64,000 nt of DNA from Aerococcaceae bacterium DSM 111021. GTDB taxonomy: Bacteria > Bacillota > Bacilli > Lactobacillales > Aerococcaceae. Positions 36,262-43,569 of this stretch are shown here, one piece after another. Positions within the stretch are counted from its first letter, which is position 1, and each line of letters begins with the position of its first letter. The stretch covers positions 248,001-312,000 of the forward strand of contig JACCEK010000002.1 of assembly GCA_020112395.1 (NCBI GenBank), written 5' to 3'. The translations under genes were made by a program, and so were the position numbers. The notes below the pieces were generated by a model, which saw only the letters and a program-made list of their open reading frames with translations, did not search any database and had not been told where the DNA came from.

Positions 36262-36666
36262 CTATTCCTCCTTTCGCCAAACCATATTCACCGCATCATC
36301 CACCGGATGCGAATAATAATTCTCCCTCAATGAAACCAACTCAAACCCGACACTCTGGTACAATTTAATCGCGAATTTGTGCTGACTGCGAACCTCTAGA
36401 AAAGCACTGTCCACATCTTCCAAAGCCTTCTCCAACAAAATATGTCCCAAGCGGCGTCCACGAAAATGCGGATGTATATAGACACGCAACACTTCCAATT
36501 CACCAAACAACACTTGCCCAGCAACGTATCCTTGGAGCATTTCCCCATCACGTAAAAACCAATACCGGATAAAACGGTTCGACACTTCACTCTCAAACTG
36601 CGCCGGACTCCAACCAAAGTCAGGTAAACTTTCAATTATAAACGCGCGCTCCCCCGACTTAAGCAT
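36262..36666 (-). CDS. rimI: RimI-like GNAT acetyltransferase
   Basis: The 134-residue protein is a minimal GNAT domain with [24 protein letters not shown] (the acetyl-CoA binding loop RGRRLG) and the C-terminal [21 protein letters not shown] typical of RimI. RimI acetylates the N-terminus of ribosomal protein S18. It lies in the usual place between tsaB and tsaD. A second GNAT gene directly upstream overlaps it by eight bases, so this locus has two tandem RimI-like enzymes. Confidence 0.85.
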   Translation of the reverse strand: MLKSGERAFIIESLPDFGWSPAQFESEVSNRFIRYWFLRDGEMLQGYVAGQVLFGELEVLRVYIHPHFRGRRLGHILLEKALEDVDSAFLEVRSQHKFAIKLYQSVGFELVSLRENYYSHPVDDAVNMVWRKEE

Positions 36667-37231
36667 CGATCATCTCGCGTCTCAATAAAAACGCCGTTTC
36701 CTTGTTATCCGAGTAATAATTCTTTTTGATTGATTCCTTCTTAAAATCTTGCCCGTAATATAATTTTTGCGCCACTGCGTTCGACTCACGCACTTCCAGC
36801 GTAATCTGCGGCACTTCTTCCACTTGCGCCATGCGAATCCAAAGATTCAGCAATTTTGAACCTAGGCGCTGGTTTTGGTATTTCTCCCGCACTAACAAAT
36901 GACTAATATGCGCTCCCTTAGCTAGAAAACGTCCGGATATCATAGCGACAACCTCTTTATTCGTCGTATCTTCCACTAATATGTAGACACAATAAGGATT
37001 TCTAAACCAGTCGCGTTCAAAATCATGCTTTGTCCACGCATGGAAACCATTGTAGGCATCATCTTCTAAAGCTATAAAATGCGGCAAGTCCTCGCCACTA
37101 GCAAGCCGGATGCTAAACGACTGATCTGCATGATTCCATAACGGCTCTTGCTCGATGAGTGGCCCAAGTCGGTCCATGACCACATGATTCGCCTGTCTCG
37201 CATTTTGAATTCGTCTAATAATCTCCTGCAT
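36659..37231 (-). CDS. Second RimI-like GNAT acetyltransferase
   Basis: This 190-residue protein has an N-terminal extension of about 45 residues before a RimI-type GNAT domain (HISHLLVREKYQNQRLGSKLLNLWIRM, then LEVRESNAVAQKLYYGQDFKKESIKKNYY). It may be the result of an old duplication with the following gene, with one copy keeping the S18 role and the other acting on a different protein N-terminus. That split is inference. The ATG at 37229-37231 is preferred over a TTG five codons upstream. It overlaps the next gene by eight bases. Confidence 0.8.
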   Translation of the reverse strand: MQEIIRRIQNARQANHVVMDRLGPLIEQEPLWNHADQSFSIRLASGEDLPHFIALEDDAYNGFHAWTKHDFERDWFRNPYCVYILVEDTTNKEVVAMISGRFLAKGAHISHLLVREKYQNQRLGSKLLNLWIRMAQVEEVPQITLEVRESNAVAQKLYYGQDFKKESIKKNYYSDNKETAFLLRREMIDA

Positions 37232-37265
37232 CGCACTTACCTGCAACTTTCTATCAAAATCTCAA

Positions 37266-38018
37266 TCATTTAAAATCTATTAATTCATCTGAATTCGGAC
37301 TGTCTTGATCTACTTTTTCAGCCCACTCCTGCTCAGCCAACGTCTCGTGAGCGTAGTTTGGAACAAGTAGTGTTGGCTCGTCGATCTCTGTCCACTCGAC
37401 TTTACCAAACGCATGCACCGCATGTGGGTACGCGTTCCAGTCGTCAATCACAGTAATATTCGTCGTCGATAACTGACGCTGTGCCATTTCCACAAATTCA
37501 TCGATTTCTGTCCCAACTAATGTGACCGAACTATTCATGCCCATATGTTGTTTAATCTTCGCTAAGAAAATATCGAATTTTATATGCTGATCCGGTTCAA
37601 CTGCCTTTAAAATCTCTTCATCAAAATGATACAAGCCAGTATACGCCGTTTGGCGACGTGCATCCATAATCGGAATCACAAAATCAGACTGACTCGTCGC
37701 AGCTCCCGCCATCAAAGTCAGTGACGACACACTATATAAAGGCAACTTTTTTGAATTGGCCCAAACTTTCGCAAACGTCACACCAATCCGAAGCCCCGTA
37801 TACGAACCCGGTCCATTTCCAACAATAATCCCGTCAATCTCACTCATCTTCCAATCCGCCTGTTTTAAAATTGTATCAATTGTTGGTGCCAGCGTCTGCC
37901 CATGCTGACGTTTCCCCAACGTTGTTGTTGAGGCTTTTATCGAAAAATCACTTGGCTCGCCCTCAGCTAATGCCACTGACAACGCCTTTGTTGATGAATC
38001 AAACGTAATGAATTTCAT
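37266..38018 (-). CDS. tsaB: tRNA threonylcarbamoyladenosine protein TsaB
   Basis: The 250-residue protein is a TsaB: an ASKHA-fold scaffold with TFDSSTKALSVALAEG at the start and the conserved GIIVGNGPGSYTGLRIGVTFAK near residue 68. It binds TsaD and TsaE to form the t6A synthesis complex. It is the first gene of tsaB-GNAT-rimI-tsaD, with AAAGGAGG before its ATG. The C-terminal acidic tail (DQDSPNSDELIDF) is longer than needed for the fold. Confidence 0.93.
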   Translation of the reverse strand: MKFITFDSSTKALSVALAEGEPSDFSIKASTTTLGKRQHGQTLAPTIDTILKQADWKMSEIDGIIVGNGPGSYTGLRIGVTFAKVWANSKKLPLYSVSSLTLMAGAATSQSDFVIPIMDARRQTAYTGLYHFDEEILKAVEPDQHIKFDIFLAKIKQHMGMNSSVTLVGTEIDEFVEMAQRQLSTTNITVIDDWNAYPHAVHAFGKVEWTEIDEPTLLVPNYAHETLAEQEWAEKVDQDSPNSDELIDFK

Positions 38019-38131
38019 AGTAACCTCCTTTAATCGATTTATATAAGTTAATTCAACGTATTTACGTGCATTAATATTATCATAATTTGTTGGTGCGTTC
38101 CATAAGCGGGTTTGATGAATAAAATGTGCTT

Positions 38132-38161
38132 GCGGGTCGTCGTTGATTCAACCACAACTCG
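38132..38161. repeat. Single type A repeat unit
   Basis: TGCGGGTCGTCG on the left and ACCACAACTCG on the right form an imperfect palindrome. It overlaps the apparent 5' end of the small acidic membrane protein frame at 38143, which may therefore have been truncated or extended by the repeat. Confidence 0.65.
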
Positions 38162-38403
38162 TCAACGATATCCTAACCGGAGGCTTGTATTTTGCTGGGA
38201 GTATATCTAATCTCCTCGGCGCACCCGCGATTATCGGGAACATCACTTATTTGGCAGGCGGGTTCTTTTTACTCATGCGCCCCATGCTTCGAATCATCCG
38301 CAACGTATTTATCTACAATGAAGAAGAATACCAGCGCGAAGTTGTGGACGTTGAAGTTCAAGATGAAGAAGAATACGAGGAAGTCGATGATGATTATCCA
38401 TAA
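38143..38403 (+). CDS. Small membrane protein with acidic tail (uncertain)
   Basis: This 86-residue frame encodes one or two hydrophobic stretches (GGLYFAGSISNLLGAPAIIG and NITYLAGGFFLLMRP), a basic RIIRN turn, and a very acidic tail (QDEEEYEEVDDDYP). The composition is protein-like, and a terminator suits its end. No family is recognised. The only start is a TTG inside a type A repeat unit, without a ribosome site; the repeat codes for the first ten or so residues. It may be a shortened remnant of a longer gene or start at an internal codon. Confidence 0.4.
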   Translation: MIQPQLVNDILTGGLYFAGSISNLLGAPAIIGNITYLAGGFFLLMRPMLRIIRNVFIYNEEEYQREVVDVEVQDEEEYEEVDDDYP

Positions 38404-38422
38404 TCCAGGGTATCAAAAAAGC

Positions 38423-38438
38423 CAAAGCTAACGCTTTG
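38423..38438 (-). terminator. Terminator of the thioesterase gene
   Basis: CAAAGC and GCTTTG arms with a four-base loop are followed by GGC and six T on the minus strand, 16 bases past the stop codon. Confidence 0.65.
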
Positions 38439-38453
38439 ACTCAATTTTTTCAC

Positions 38454-38963
38454 TTATTTTGTCCAAGGAAACTCGATTGAAATTTTCTCCTGGAATTCAC
38501 GGTCCGCAATCCGATCATCGGAACGCTTCTTGCGGCGCTCTGCGTAGCCTGACATCACATAACGATCCTCTTCCGTCTCGGCCTCAAGCGCCGGGATTTC
38601 TTTTTGATCCTCACCCACCACCACAAAGGTTAAAAATGCCGTCGCAGCCAAGTAGCGCTCACCCGTTGCCAAGTCCTCGCCAATTACTTTCGCGAACACT
38701 TCACCCGACCGGCTGCCAACCCCCGACACCATCGTCTCAATACATACCGAGTGCGACATCGGCAATGGTTTAATAAAATTTAACACATCCATCGACGCCG
38801 TCACACCGAGTGACCGTGTATGCCTTGTAAAACTAATCGCCGCCACATTATCAATCATCCGCATCAAATTCCCACCGTATAACGTATTGTGTCGATTCGT
38901 GTCCCCCGGCATAATCAAGTGCGTTTGCACCACACGCGACTCACTCACTTTTTTTACTGTCAT
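38454..38963 (-). CDS. Acyl-CoA thioesterase, hotdog fold (YkhA/YciA-like)
   Basis: The 169-residue protein has one hotdog domain with MPGDTNRHNTLYGGNLMRMIDNVAAISFTRH (across residues about 19-50), where N and GG are the typical active-site region, and ASMDVLNFIKPLPMSHSVCIE. It hydrolyses acyl-CoAs in the cytoplasm. The C-terminal part is charged and extends past the fold (EERYVMSGYAERRKKRSDD region). Its first base overlaps the ribokinase stop, so the two are translated together despite unrelated roles. Confidence 0.87.
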   Translation of the reverse strand: MTVKKVSESRVVQTHLIMPGDTNRHNTLYGGNLMRMIDNVAAISFTRHTRSLGVTASMDVLNFIKPLPMSHSVCIETMVSGVGSRSGEVFAKVIGEDLATGERYLAATAFLTFVVVGEDQKEIPALEAETEEDRYVMSGYAERRKKRSDDRIADREFQEKISIEFPWTK

Positions 38964-39874
38964 TATTTTTTACCCCCTAATTTCCATTCTCTATAATACT
39001 CTTCATGCAACTCTAACACGTCTAAAGTCGGCATGCCTGCTTGAGCCCCTTTTTTTGTAATCGAAAGTGAACCCGCCAAATTCGCAAAACGAACAGCATC
39101 AACCAGATCCAGACCAGAGGCCACCGCGAAAGCCAACGCCCCATTGAACGTATCTCCCGCACCCGTTGTATCTACAATATCCGAAACATCCACAGCCGGA
39201 ATTTGCTGAATGTTTGTCCCATCAAAAAAGACCGCACCTTCTGACCCCAAAGTTACAATCAACTTATTAGGATACCTCTTCAAAATACTTTCCAAACTCT
39301 CGCCCGGAAACAGCATCTTAAACTCCGATTCATTTGGTGTTAAATAAGTAACCTTTTTAATATAAGTTTCACTCATCTCACGTGCCGGAGCTGGATTGAC
39401 AATAATGGGGGTTTGGACTTCATGACATACATCAATTAAATGCTCAATAGTTGAAACCGGCGTTTCATTTTGAACCAGCACCATATCTAAGCCTGCCACA
39501 ATCTCTTTATCAATATCACTTGGCTTAACTTTATCATTAGCTCCCGCCACATAAATAATTGAATTATCTCCCTCGACTAATGTAATTATCGCCGACCCTG
39601 ACGGCACACCACTCACCTGTTGAACCGCACCTGTATCAATGCCTTCATTGTTCAAATTATCAATCAAACGCTGGGCAAACTCATCCTCACCCACAGCACC
39701 AAACATCACCGTCTCAGCTCCTAAACGCGCACTTGCAACCGCTTGGTTAGCCCCTTTACCACCAAAACTAGTCTCAAATGAAGCCCCAAAAACCGTTTCG
39801 CCCTGCTCTGGACGGCGATTCGCTTCCGCGACAAAATCCGTTGAAATACTTCCAACCACACCAATTCTAACCAT
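38963..39874 (-). CDS. rbsK: Ribokinase (PfkB family)
   Basis: The 303-residue kinase starts IGVVGSISTDFVAEANRRP and has the sugar-binding GASFETSFGGKGANQAVASARLG and the catalytic VDTTGAGDTFNGALAFA near residue 240. These match ribokinase; it makes D-ribose 5-phosphate. No ribose transporter lies beside it, though a truncated ribose-type ABC permease is at 61.8 kb. AGAGAGGA precedes the ATG at 39872-39874, favoured over an in-frame start six codons upstream. Confidence 0.87.
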   Translation of the reverse strand: MVRIGVVGSISTDFVAEANRRPEQGETVFGASFETSFGGKGANQAVASARLGAETVMFGAVGEDEFAQRLIDNLNNEGIDTGAVQQVSGVPSGSAIITLVEGDNSIIYVAGANDKVKPSDIDKEIVAGLDMVLVQNETPVSTIEHLIDVCHEVQTPIIVNPAPAREMSETYIKKVTYLTPNESEFKMLFPGESLESILKRYPNKLIVTLGSEGAVFFDGTNIQQIPAVDVSDIVDTTGAGDTFNGALAFAVASGLDLVDAVRFANLAGSLSITKKGAQAGMPTLDVLELHEEYYREWKLGGKK

Positions 39875-39961
39875 CCAAAAATCCTCTCTCACTTGTATAC
39901 TCTGAATACATTATAACAAGTTTTATCACAAAAGGTGCGCTAAGGTACTCAGAAACTCACT

Positions 39962-40061
39962 TGCGGGTTGTCGTCACTAATTCTGCTTCAAAATTGCGCA
40001 ACAATTTAGCGAATTAAATGGCTTATTTTAAAGAATAAGCGATTGAGTTTAGTAATGGAAA
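39962..40061. repeat. Degenerate hairpin units leading into the type E array
   Basis: A type A left arm (TTGCGGGTTGTCGTC, 39961) is followed by an AAATTG/CAATTT hairpin at about 39991-40007 and a GCTTATT/AATAAGC hairpin at 40021-40040. The last begins exactly 41 bases before the first type E unit at 40062. These look like decayed or different units in the same phase. Confidence 0.5.
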
Positions 40062-40266
40062 GCGGACACTATTAACACGAATAGTGGCCGCTATTCGTGT
40101 TTGCGGACTCTATTAACATGAATAGTGGCTGCTATTCGTGTTTGCGGACTCTATTTATTAGAATAGTGGCCGCTATTCATGTTTCCGGATTCTATTTACA
40201 AGAATAGTGTCTGCTATTCGTATTTCCAGATACTATTTATACGAATAGTGTCCGCTATTCGTGTTT
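40062..40266. repeat. Tandem array, type E, exact 41-bp pitch
   Basis: Units start (GCGGAC, CCGGAT or CCAGAT) at 40062, 40103, 40144, 40185 and 40226: five units, all 41 bp. Each carries CTATT, seven variable bases, then AATAGTGGCCGCTATTC or close variants. The core (GGACTCTATT and ATAGTGGCCGC in fixed spacing) is the same as in the 47.2-kb array, while the filler bases differ completely. The following 40266-40294 is a type A-like unit (GAGTCATCGTC and ACCACAACCC). Confidence 0.92.
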
Positions 40267-40330
40267 CGAGTCATCGTCAATCCCACCACAACCCAACTCA
40301 CCCTATCTTAACTCAATCCCATAAAAACAG

Positions 40331-40347
40331 ACCCGCACATCCGCGGG
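40331..40347 (-). terminator. Terminator after the DUF1275 pseudogene
   Basis: ACCCGC and GCGGG(C) arms with a six-base loop are followed by TGTTTTT on the minus strand, just past the end of the broken gene. Confidence 0.72.
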
Positions 40348-40354
40348 CCTTCCT

Positions 40355-41040
40355 TTATTTTCCTTGCATACTCTCCTGTATCGCTTGAATCAAATCATCT
40401 TTTAATGTGAAAAAGTATATCCCAATCGCAATATCAATCACCGCGGCAACAACCAGCAAACTCCAATCCGTGTATAGATACACAGCCATCGCCGAACTTG
40501 CTCCAAGCATAAAACACATCACATTTATAATATGAAATCGCATCTTCCATTGGTCAGTCGACATGCCTCGGATTTTCCGTCCGATTCCAACCCCAATATC
40601 CGTAATCGTCCCTGTTAAGATGGTGTTCGCACTACCAGCCCTTTATAAAAAACAAACATTCCATTTTGAATACCTAAACTTAATGAAATATACGTTAAAA
40701 AGATAAGCGAACTATAGCCAAACCAATCAAACAATAATAAAATAATACCCATCACAATGAGAAAATTTCCGTATTGCAGTCGCGGTTGGAAGCGGTCGGT
40801 CGGATAGAAATACCCACTCACGATCGTCCCAATAAAGAAACTCGCTGTCATCCACAACACTTGAAACATCGCATCAATATCACCATCAGCAAACAACATC
40901 GCAGCTGTCGTCAAGCTTCCCGTGTGCCCTGCCAGCATTTGAGCAAATAATAATATTGTCATGACGTTAATATACCCGGCAATAAATCTTAACCATAAGA
41001 CCCAGATTGATAACTCAAAATTTATTTTTTGCTTCTCCAT
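40355..41040 (-). pseudogene. DUF1275 (YoaK-like) membrane protein, frameshifted
   Basis: Two frames together make one DUF1275 protein of about 228 residues with six or so transmembrane helices. The first (40615-41040) starts with LRFIAGYINVMTILLFAQMLAGHTGSLTTAA-like family sequence and ends at VVRTPS. The second (from about 40631 to 40355) resumes with ILTGTITDIGVGIGRKIRG, the expected continuation (VVRTT then ILTGT). One missing base near 40630 explains the break. The ribosome site and both halves are otherwise intact, so the loss is recent or could be a sequencing error. The family's function is unknown. Confidence 0.85.
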
Positions 41041-41147
41041 TCCATACTCCTTCTTTAAATGTTTATAAGCTTAAATATAGACTATCTTTACTACAAATAA
41101 ATTACAAGTAATTAGATGTGTTGTGAACGTTGTGTGGTGGATTGCTT

Positions 41148-41179
41148 GCAGGTCGTCGTCATCGCCACCACAACCCGCA
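41148..41179. repeat. Single type A repeat unit
   Basis: GCAGGTCGTCGT and CCACCACAACCCGC form a 32-bp imperfect palindrome, 20 bases from the cstA terminator. Confidence 0.75.
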
Positions 41180-41198
41180 TCCTAAAAATCAAAAAAAT

Positions 41199-41222
41199 AC
41201 CCAGCCAATCTCTCGGCTGGGT
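41199..41222 (-). terminator. cstA-like gene terminator
   Basis: ACCCAGCC and GGCTGGGT form a perfect 8-bp stem followed on the minus strand by A and seven T. It lies just past the stop codon. Confidence 0.9.
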
Positions 41223-41229
41223 GTTTCAT

Positions 41230-42717
41230 CTAAATATTTGTTTTTGAAGTTGAGAATGTTCCAATTGGAAGATGGTCATTCACCAATTCCGAACGCTCAT
41301 CCAACGTACTAATTTGTTTGGTTCCTGCTTGTGTTAAGTACCAAAGGATAATAATCGAAATAACTAAACTAGCAATATAAGTCACCGGTGTTAAACCTAG
41401 GTTAAAGCCGATCGGCTCACTAAAGATATACACCAAGACTGCGTATAACATGAACGCACCTGGAACTAAAGCAACAATATAATTTCGTTTCTTCAATCTT
41501 AAATAACGGGTTGCAACAAATAATGCAATCACTGCCGTCACTTGATTCGCCCAGTTAAAGTAGCGCCATAATAAGTTAAAGTCGACTAAAGTTAATAAGA
41601 ATGACACAGCGAAAATTGGGATTGTTAACATTAATACTTTCTTAACAGAGTCTTGCTTAACATTAATATAATCAGCAATAATGCCGCGTAAACTTCGGAA
41701 AGCCGATAATCCTGATGATATAGGAAGTACAATTACTCCTAATATCGCTAATGTTCCAAACACATTTCCTAATAACATGACTGACACTTCGTTAACAACT
41801 GCTGATGGCGTTCCTGAATTAATTAAGGCATTTAATGTACCTGCATCGAATAAACTCATTGAAGCAGCTGCCCAGATCATTGCGATCACACCTTCTGCAA
41901 TCATCATCCCGTAGAAAATGTAACGACCTTGTGATTCTGAAGTCGTTGTACGTGATACCATCGGTGCTTGAGTTGCGTGGAATCCTGATAATGCCCCACA
42001 TGAAATTGTAAAGAAAATCGCTGGGAACATTGGCACACCGTTATAGTTTTCTAAACGAATCGCTGATAAAGTTAACTCTGGCATTTGGTAATTTCCAAAG
42101 ATTAATGTTAAACCAATCGCAATCGTTGAGATAATTAAGATGGCTCCAAAGTATGGATATACTTTCCCCATCGCTTTATCAATGGGTAGTAACGTTGAGA
42201 TAACATAGTAAGCAAAGATCAGCAGAGTAATAATTCCAATCGTTAAGAAATCAGGTGTTAAACTACTAATTAAGTTTGCAGGCGTTGTTACAAAAACCGT
42301 TCCTACTAATAGTAGTAATACAATCGAGAATAGGTTCACGATATGTTTAAAGTTTTTACCTAAGTAACGACTTGCTAATTCTGGCAAGTGAGCCCCATCA
42401 TTACGTAGAGAAATCATCCCAATCATGTAATCATGAACCGCTCCCCCAAAGATACAACCAACCACAATCCAAATATATGCAACTGGCCCGTAGAGTGCAC
42501 CCATAATCGGACCAAAGATTGGCCCCGTTCCTGCAATATTTAACAATTGAATAATAGCATTTTTCGAACGAGACATCGGCACAAAATCCATACCATCTGT
42601 CAGGGCTTCTGCTGGTGTTTTCCGGTCAGGAACAATTTGAAAGTTCTTTTCAATAAATTTTCCATAAGTGAAATAACCGATGACTAGTAATGTGATACCG
42701 CCTAATAACGTCAACAT
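41230..42717 (-). CDS. CstA/BtsT-family pyruvate/peptide transporter
   Basis: The 495-residue protein has about 13-16 hydrophobic segments and belongs to the CstA carbon-starvation transporter family. Markers are GMDFVPMSRSKNAIIQLLNIAGTGPIFGPIMGALYG (read across residues about 48-83), GGAVHDYMIGMISLRNDGAHLPEL, and SCGALSGFHATQAPMVSRTT. In E. coli, members import pyruvate (BtsT, CstA) and BtsT is switched on by the LytS/LytT-like pair BtsS/BtsR. Here lytS-lytT lie just upstream and a LytTR-type double site precedes the gene, so pyruvate-responsive uptake is the best prediction. GAGGAG precedes the ATG. It is shorter than enterobacterial CstA (about 700). Confidence 0.88.
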   Translation of the reverse strand: MLTLLGGITLLVIGYFTYGKFIEKNFQIVPDRKTPAEALTDGMDFVPMSRSKNAIIQLLNIAGTGPIFGPIMGALYGPVAYIWIVVGCIFGGAVHDYMIGMISLRNDGAHLPELASRYLGKNFKHIVNLFSIVLLLLVGTVFVTTPANLISSLTPDFLTIGIITLLIFAYYVISTLLPIDKAMGKVYPYFGAILIISTIAIGLTLIFGNYQMPELTLSAIRLENYNGVPMFPAIFFTISCGALSGFHATQAPMVSRTTTSESQGRYIFYGMMIAEGVIAMIWAAASMSLFDAGTLNALINSGTPSAVVNEVSVMLLGNVFGTLAILGVIVLPISSGLSAFRSLRGIIADYINVKQDSVKKVLMLTIPIFAVSFLLTLVDFNLLWRYFNWANQVTAVIALFVATRYLRLKKRNYIVALVPGAFMLYAVLVYIFSEPIGFNLGLTPVTYIASLVISIIILWYLTQAGTKQISTLDERSELVNDHLPIGTFSTSKTNI

Positions 42718-42748
42718 CTTCTCAACTCCTCGTGTATTTGTTAACTAA

Positions 42749-42820
42749 AATATACACTAAAAGATTGGGTCCTAGAACGGTTTCAAGTCGAAATGCACAC
42801 TAATCAAAATGAAATGCACA
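42749..42820 (-). promoter_or_regulatory. LytTR-type operator and promoter of the transporter gene
   Basis: On the minus strand two exact copies of TGTGCATTTC (42811-42820 and 42790-42799) are spaced 21 bp apart, two helical turns, as in LytTR-domain operators. Downstream follows a TATATT -10 (42749-42754) with a poor -35 (TTCTAG), 24 bases from the start codon region. The layout fits activation by the response regulator encoded next door. Confidence 0.75.
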
Positions 42821-42849
42821 TATTGAACAGTGAAGCGTTTGCACTGTTT

Positions 42850-43569
42850 TCAATCCAAGCCAAAAGCTTCTTTAAAATCTTGCATATAAGAACGACTCAC
42901 AGTCACTTTCAAGCCATTATTCATCGTCACTTGATAATTCCGGTTGAACCATGGCTGAATTTCATCTATCTCATCACGATTAATAATATAAGCTCGATGG
43001 ATTTGCATGAACAGCTTAGCAGGTAATTTTTCTTTCATCGCTTTGAGTGAATCCTTCATCCGATATTCCTTACTCCGCGTCTTAATCAGTAACTCCCCAT
43101 CTTCCGTCGTCACCACAAAGATATCGCTAATCGGCACCATCACAATCCGGTCATCCTCTTCAACCGGCAAATACTTCTTGTCAGGTTCACCTTGCCTAGG
43201 TTGCTCCACTGCTAGTTTAGCCTCAACACGGTCCATCACAGCCTTTATCCGTTCTGATTCAAAAGGCTTTAAGATATAATCCGCCGCATTGAGTTCAAAC
43301 GCTTTGACCGCATAATCATCGTAAGCCGTCGCAAAAACGACCAATGGTGGTTGACTCATAAACGAGATTCCATCCATTAACTCCAAGCCCGATTCATTTT
43401 GTAAATTCATATCCAAAAAGACCACGTCTACAGCCTCTTTTAATAATACATTTTGCGCTGTCTTAATATTACTCGCTTCAAAGAATTCATTACCAGGTCT
43501 TAATTCCTCAATTAAATACCGCAACTCCTGACGTGCTAAAGGCTCATCATCCACTAGTAAAATTCTCAT
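42850..43569 (-). CDS. LytTR-family response regulator (LytT/BtsR-like)
   Basis: The 239-residue protein has a receiver domain (residues 1-115: LVDDEPLARQEL, phospho-accepting Asp in VVFLDMNLQN, and the lysine in YILKPFESERI) and a C-terminal LytTR DNA-binding domain (about 135-235: ADGE-like segment, MQIHRAYIINRDEIDEI, NGLKVTVSRSYMQDFKEAF). LytTR domains bind direct repeats spaced 21 bp, and such a repeat lies upstream of the next gene. The start overlaps the kinase stop (ATGGGATGA region), so both are translated together. Confidence 0.93.
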   Translation of the reverse strand: MRILLVDDEPLARQELRYLIEELRPGNEFFEASNIKTAQNVLLKEAVDVVFLDMNLQNESGLELMDGISFMSQPPLVVFATAYDDYAVKAFELNAADYILKPFESERIKAVMDRVEAKLAVEQPRQGEPDKKYLPVEEDDRIVMVPISDIFVVTTEDGELLIKTRSKEYRMKDSLKAMKEKLPAKLFMQIHRAYIINRDEIDEIQPWFNRNYQVTMNNGLKVTVSRSYMQDFKEAFGLD

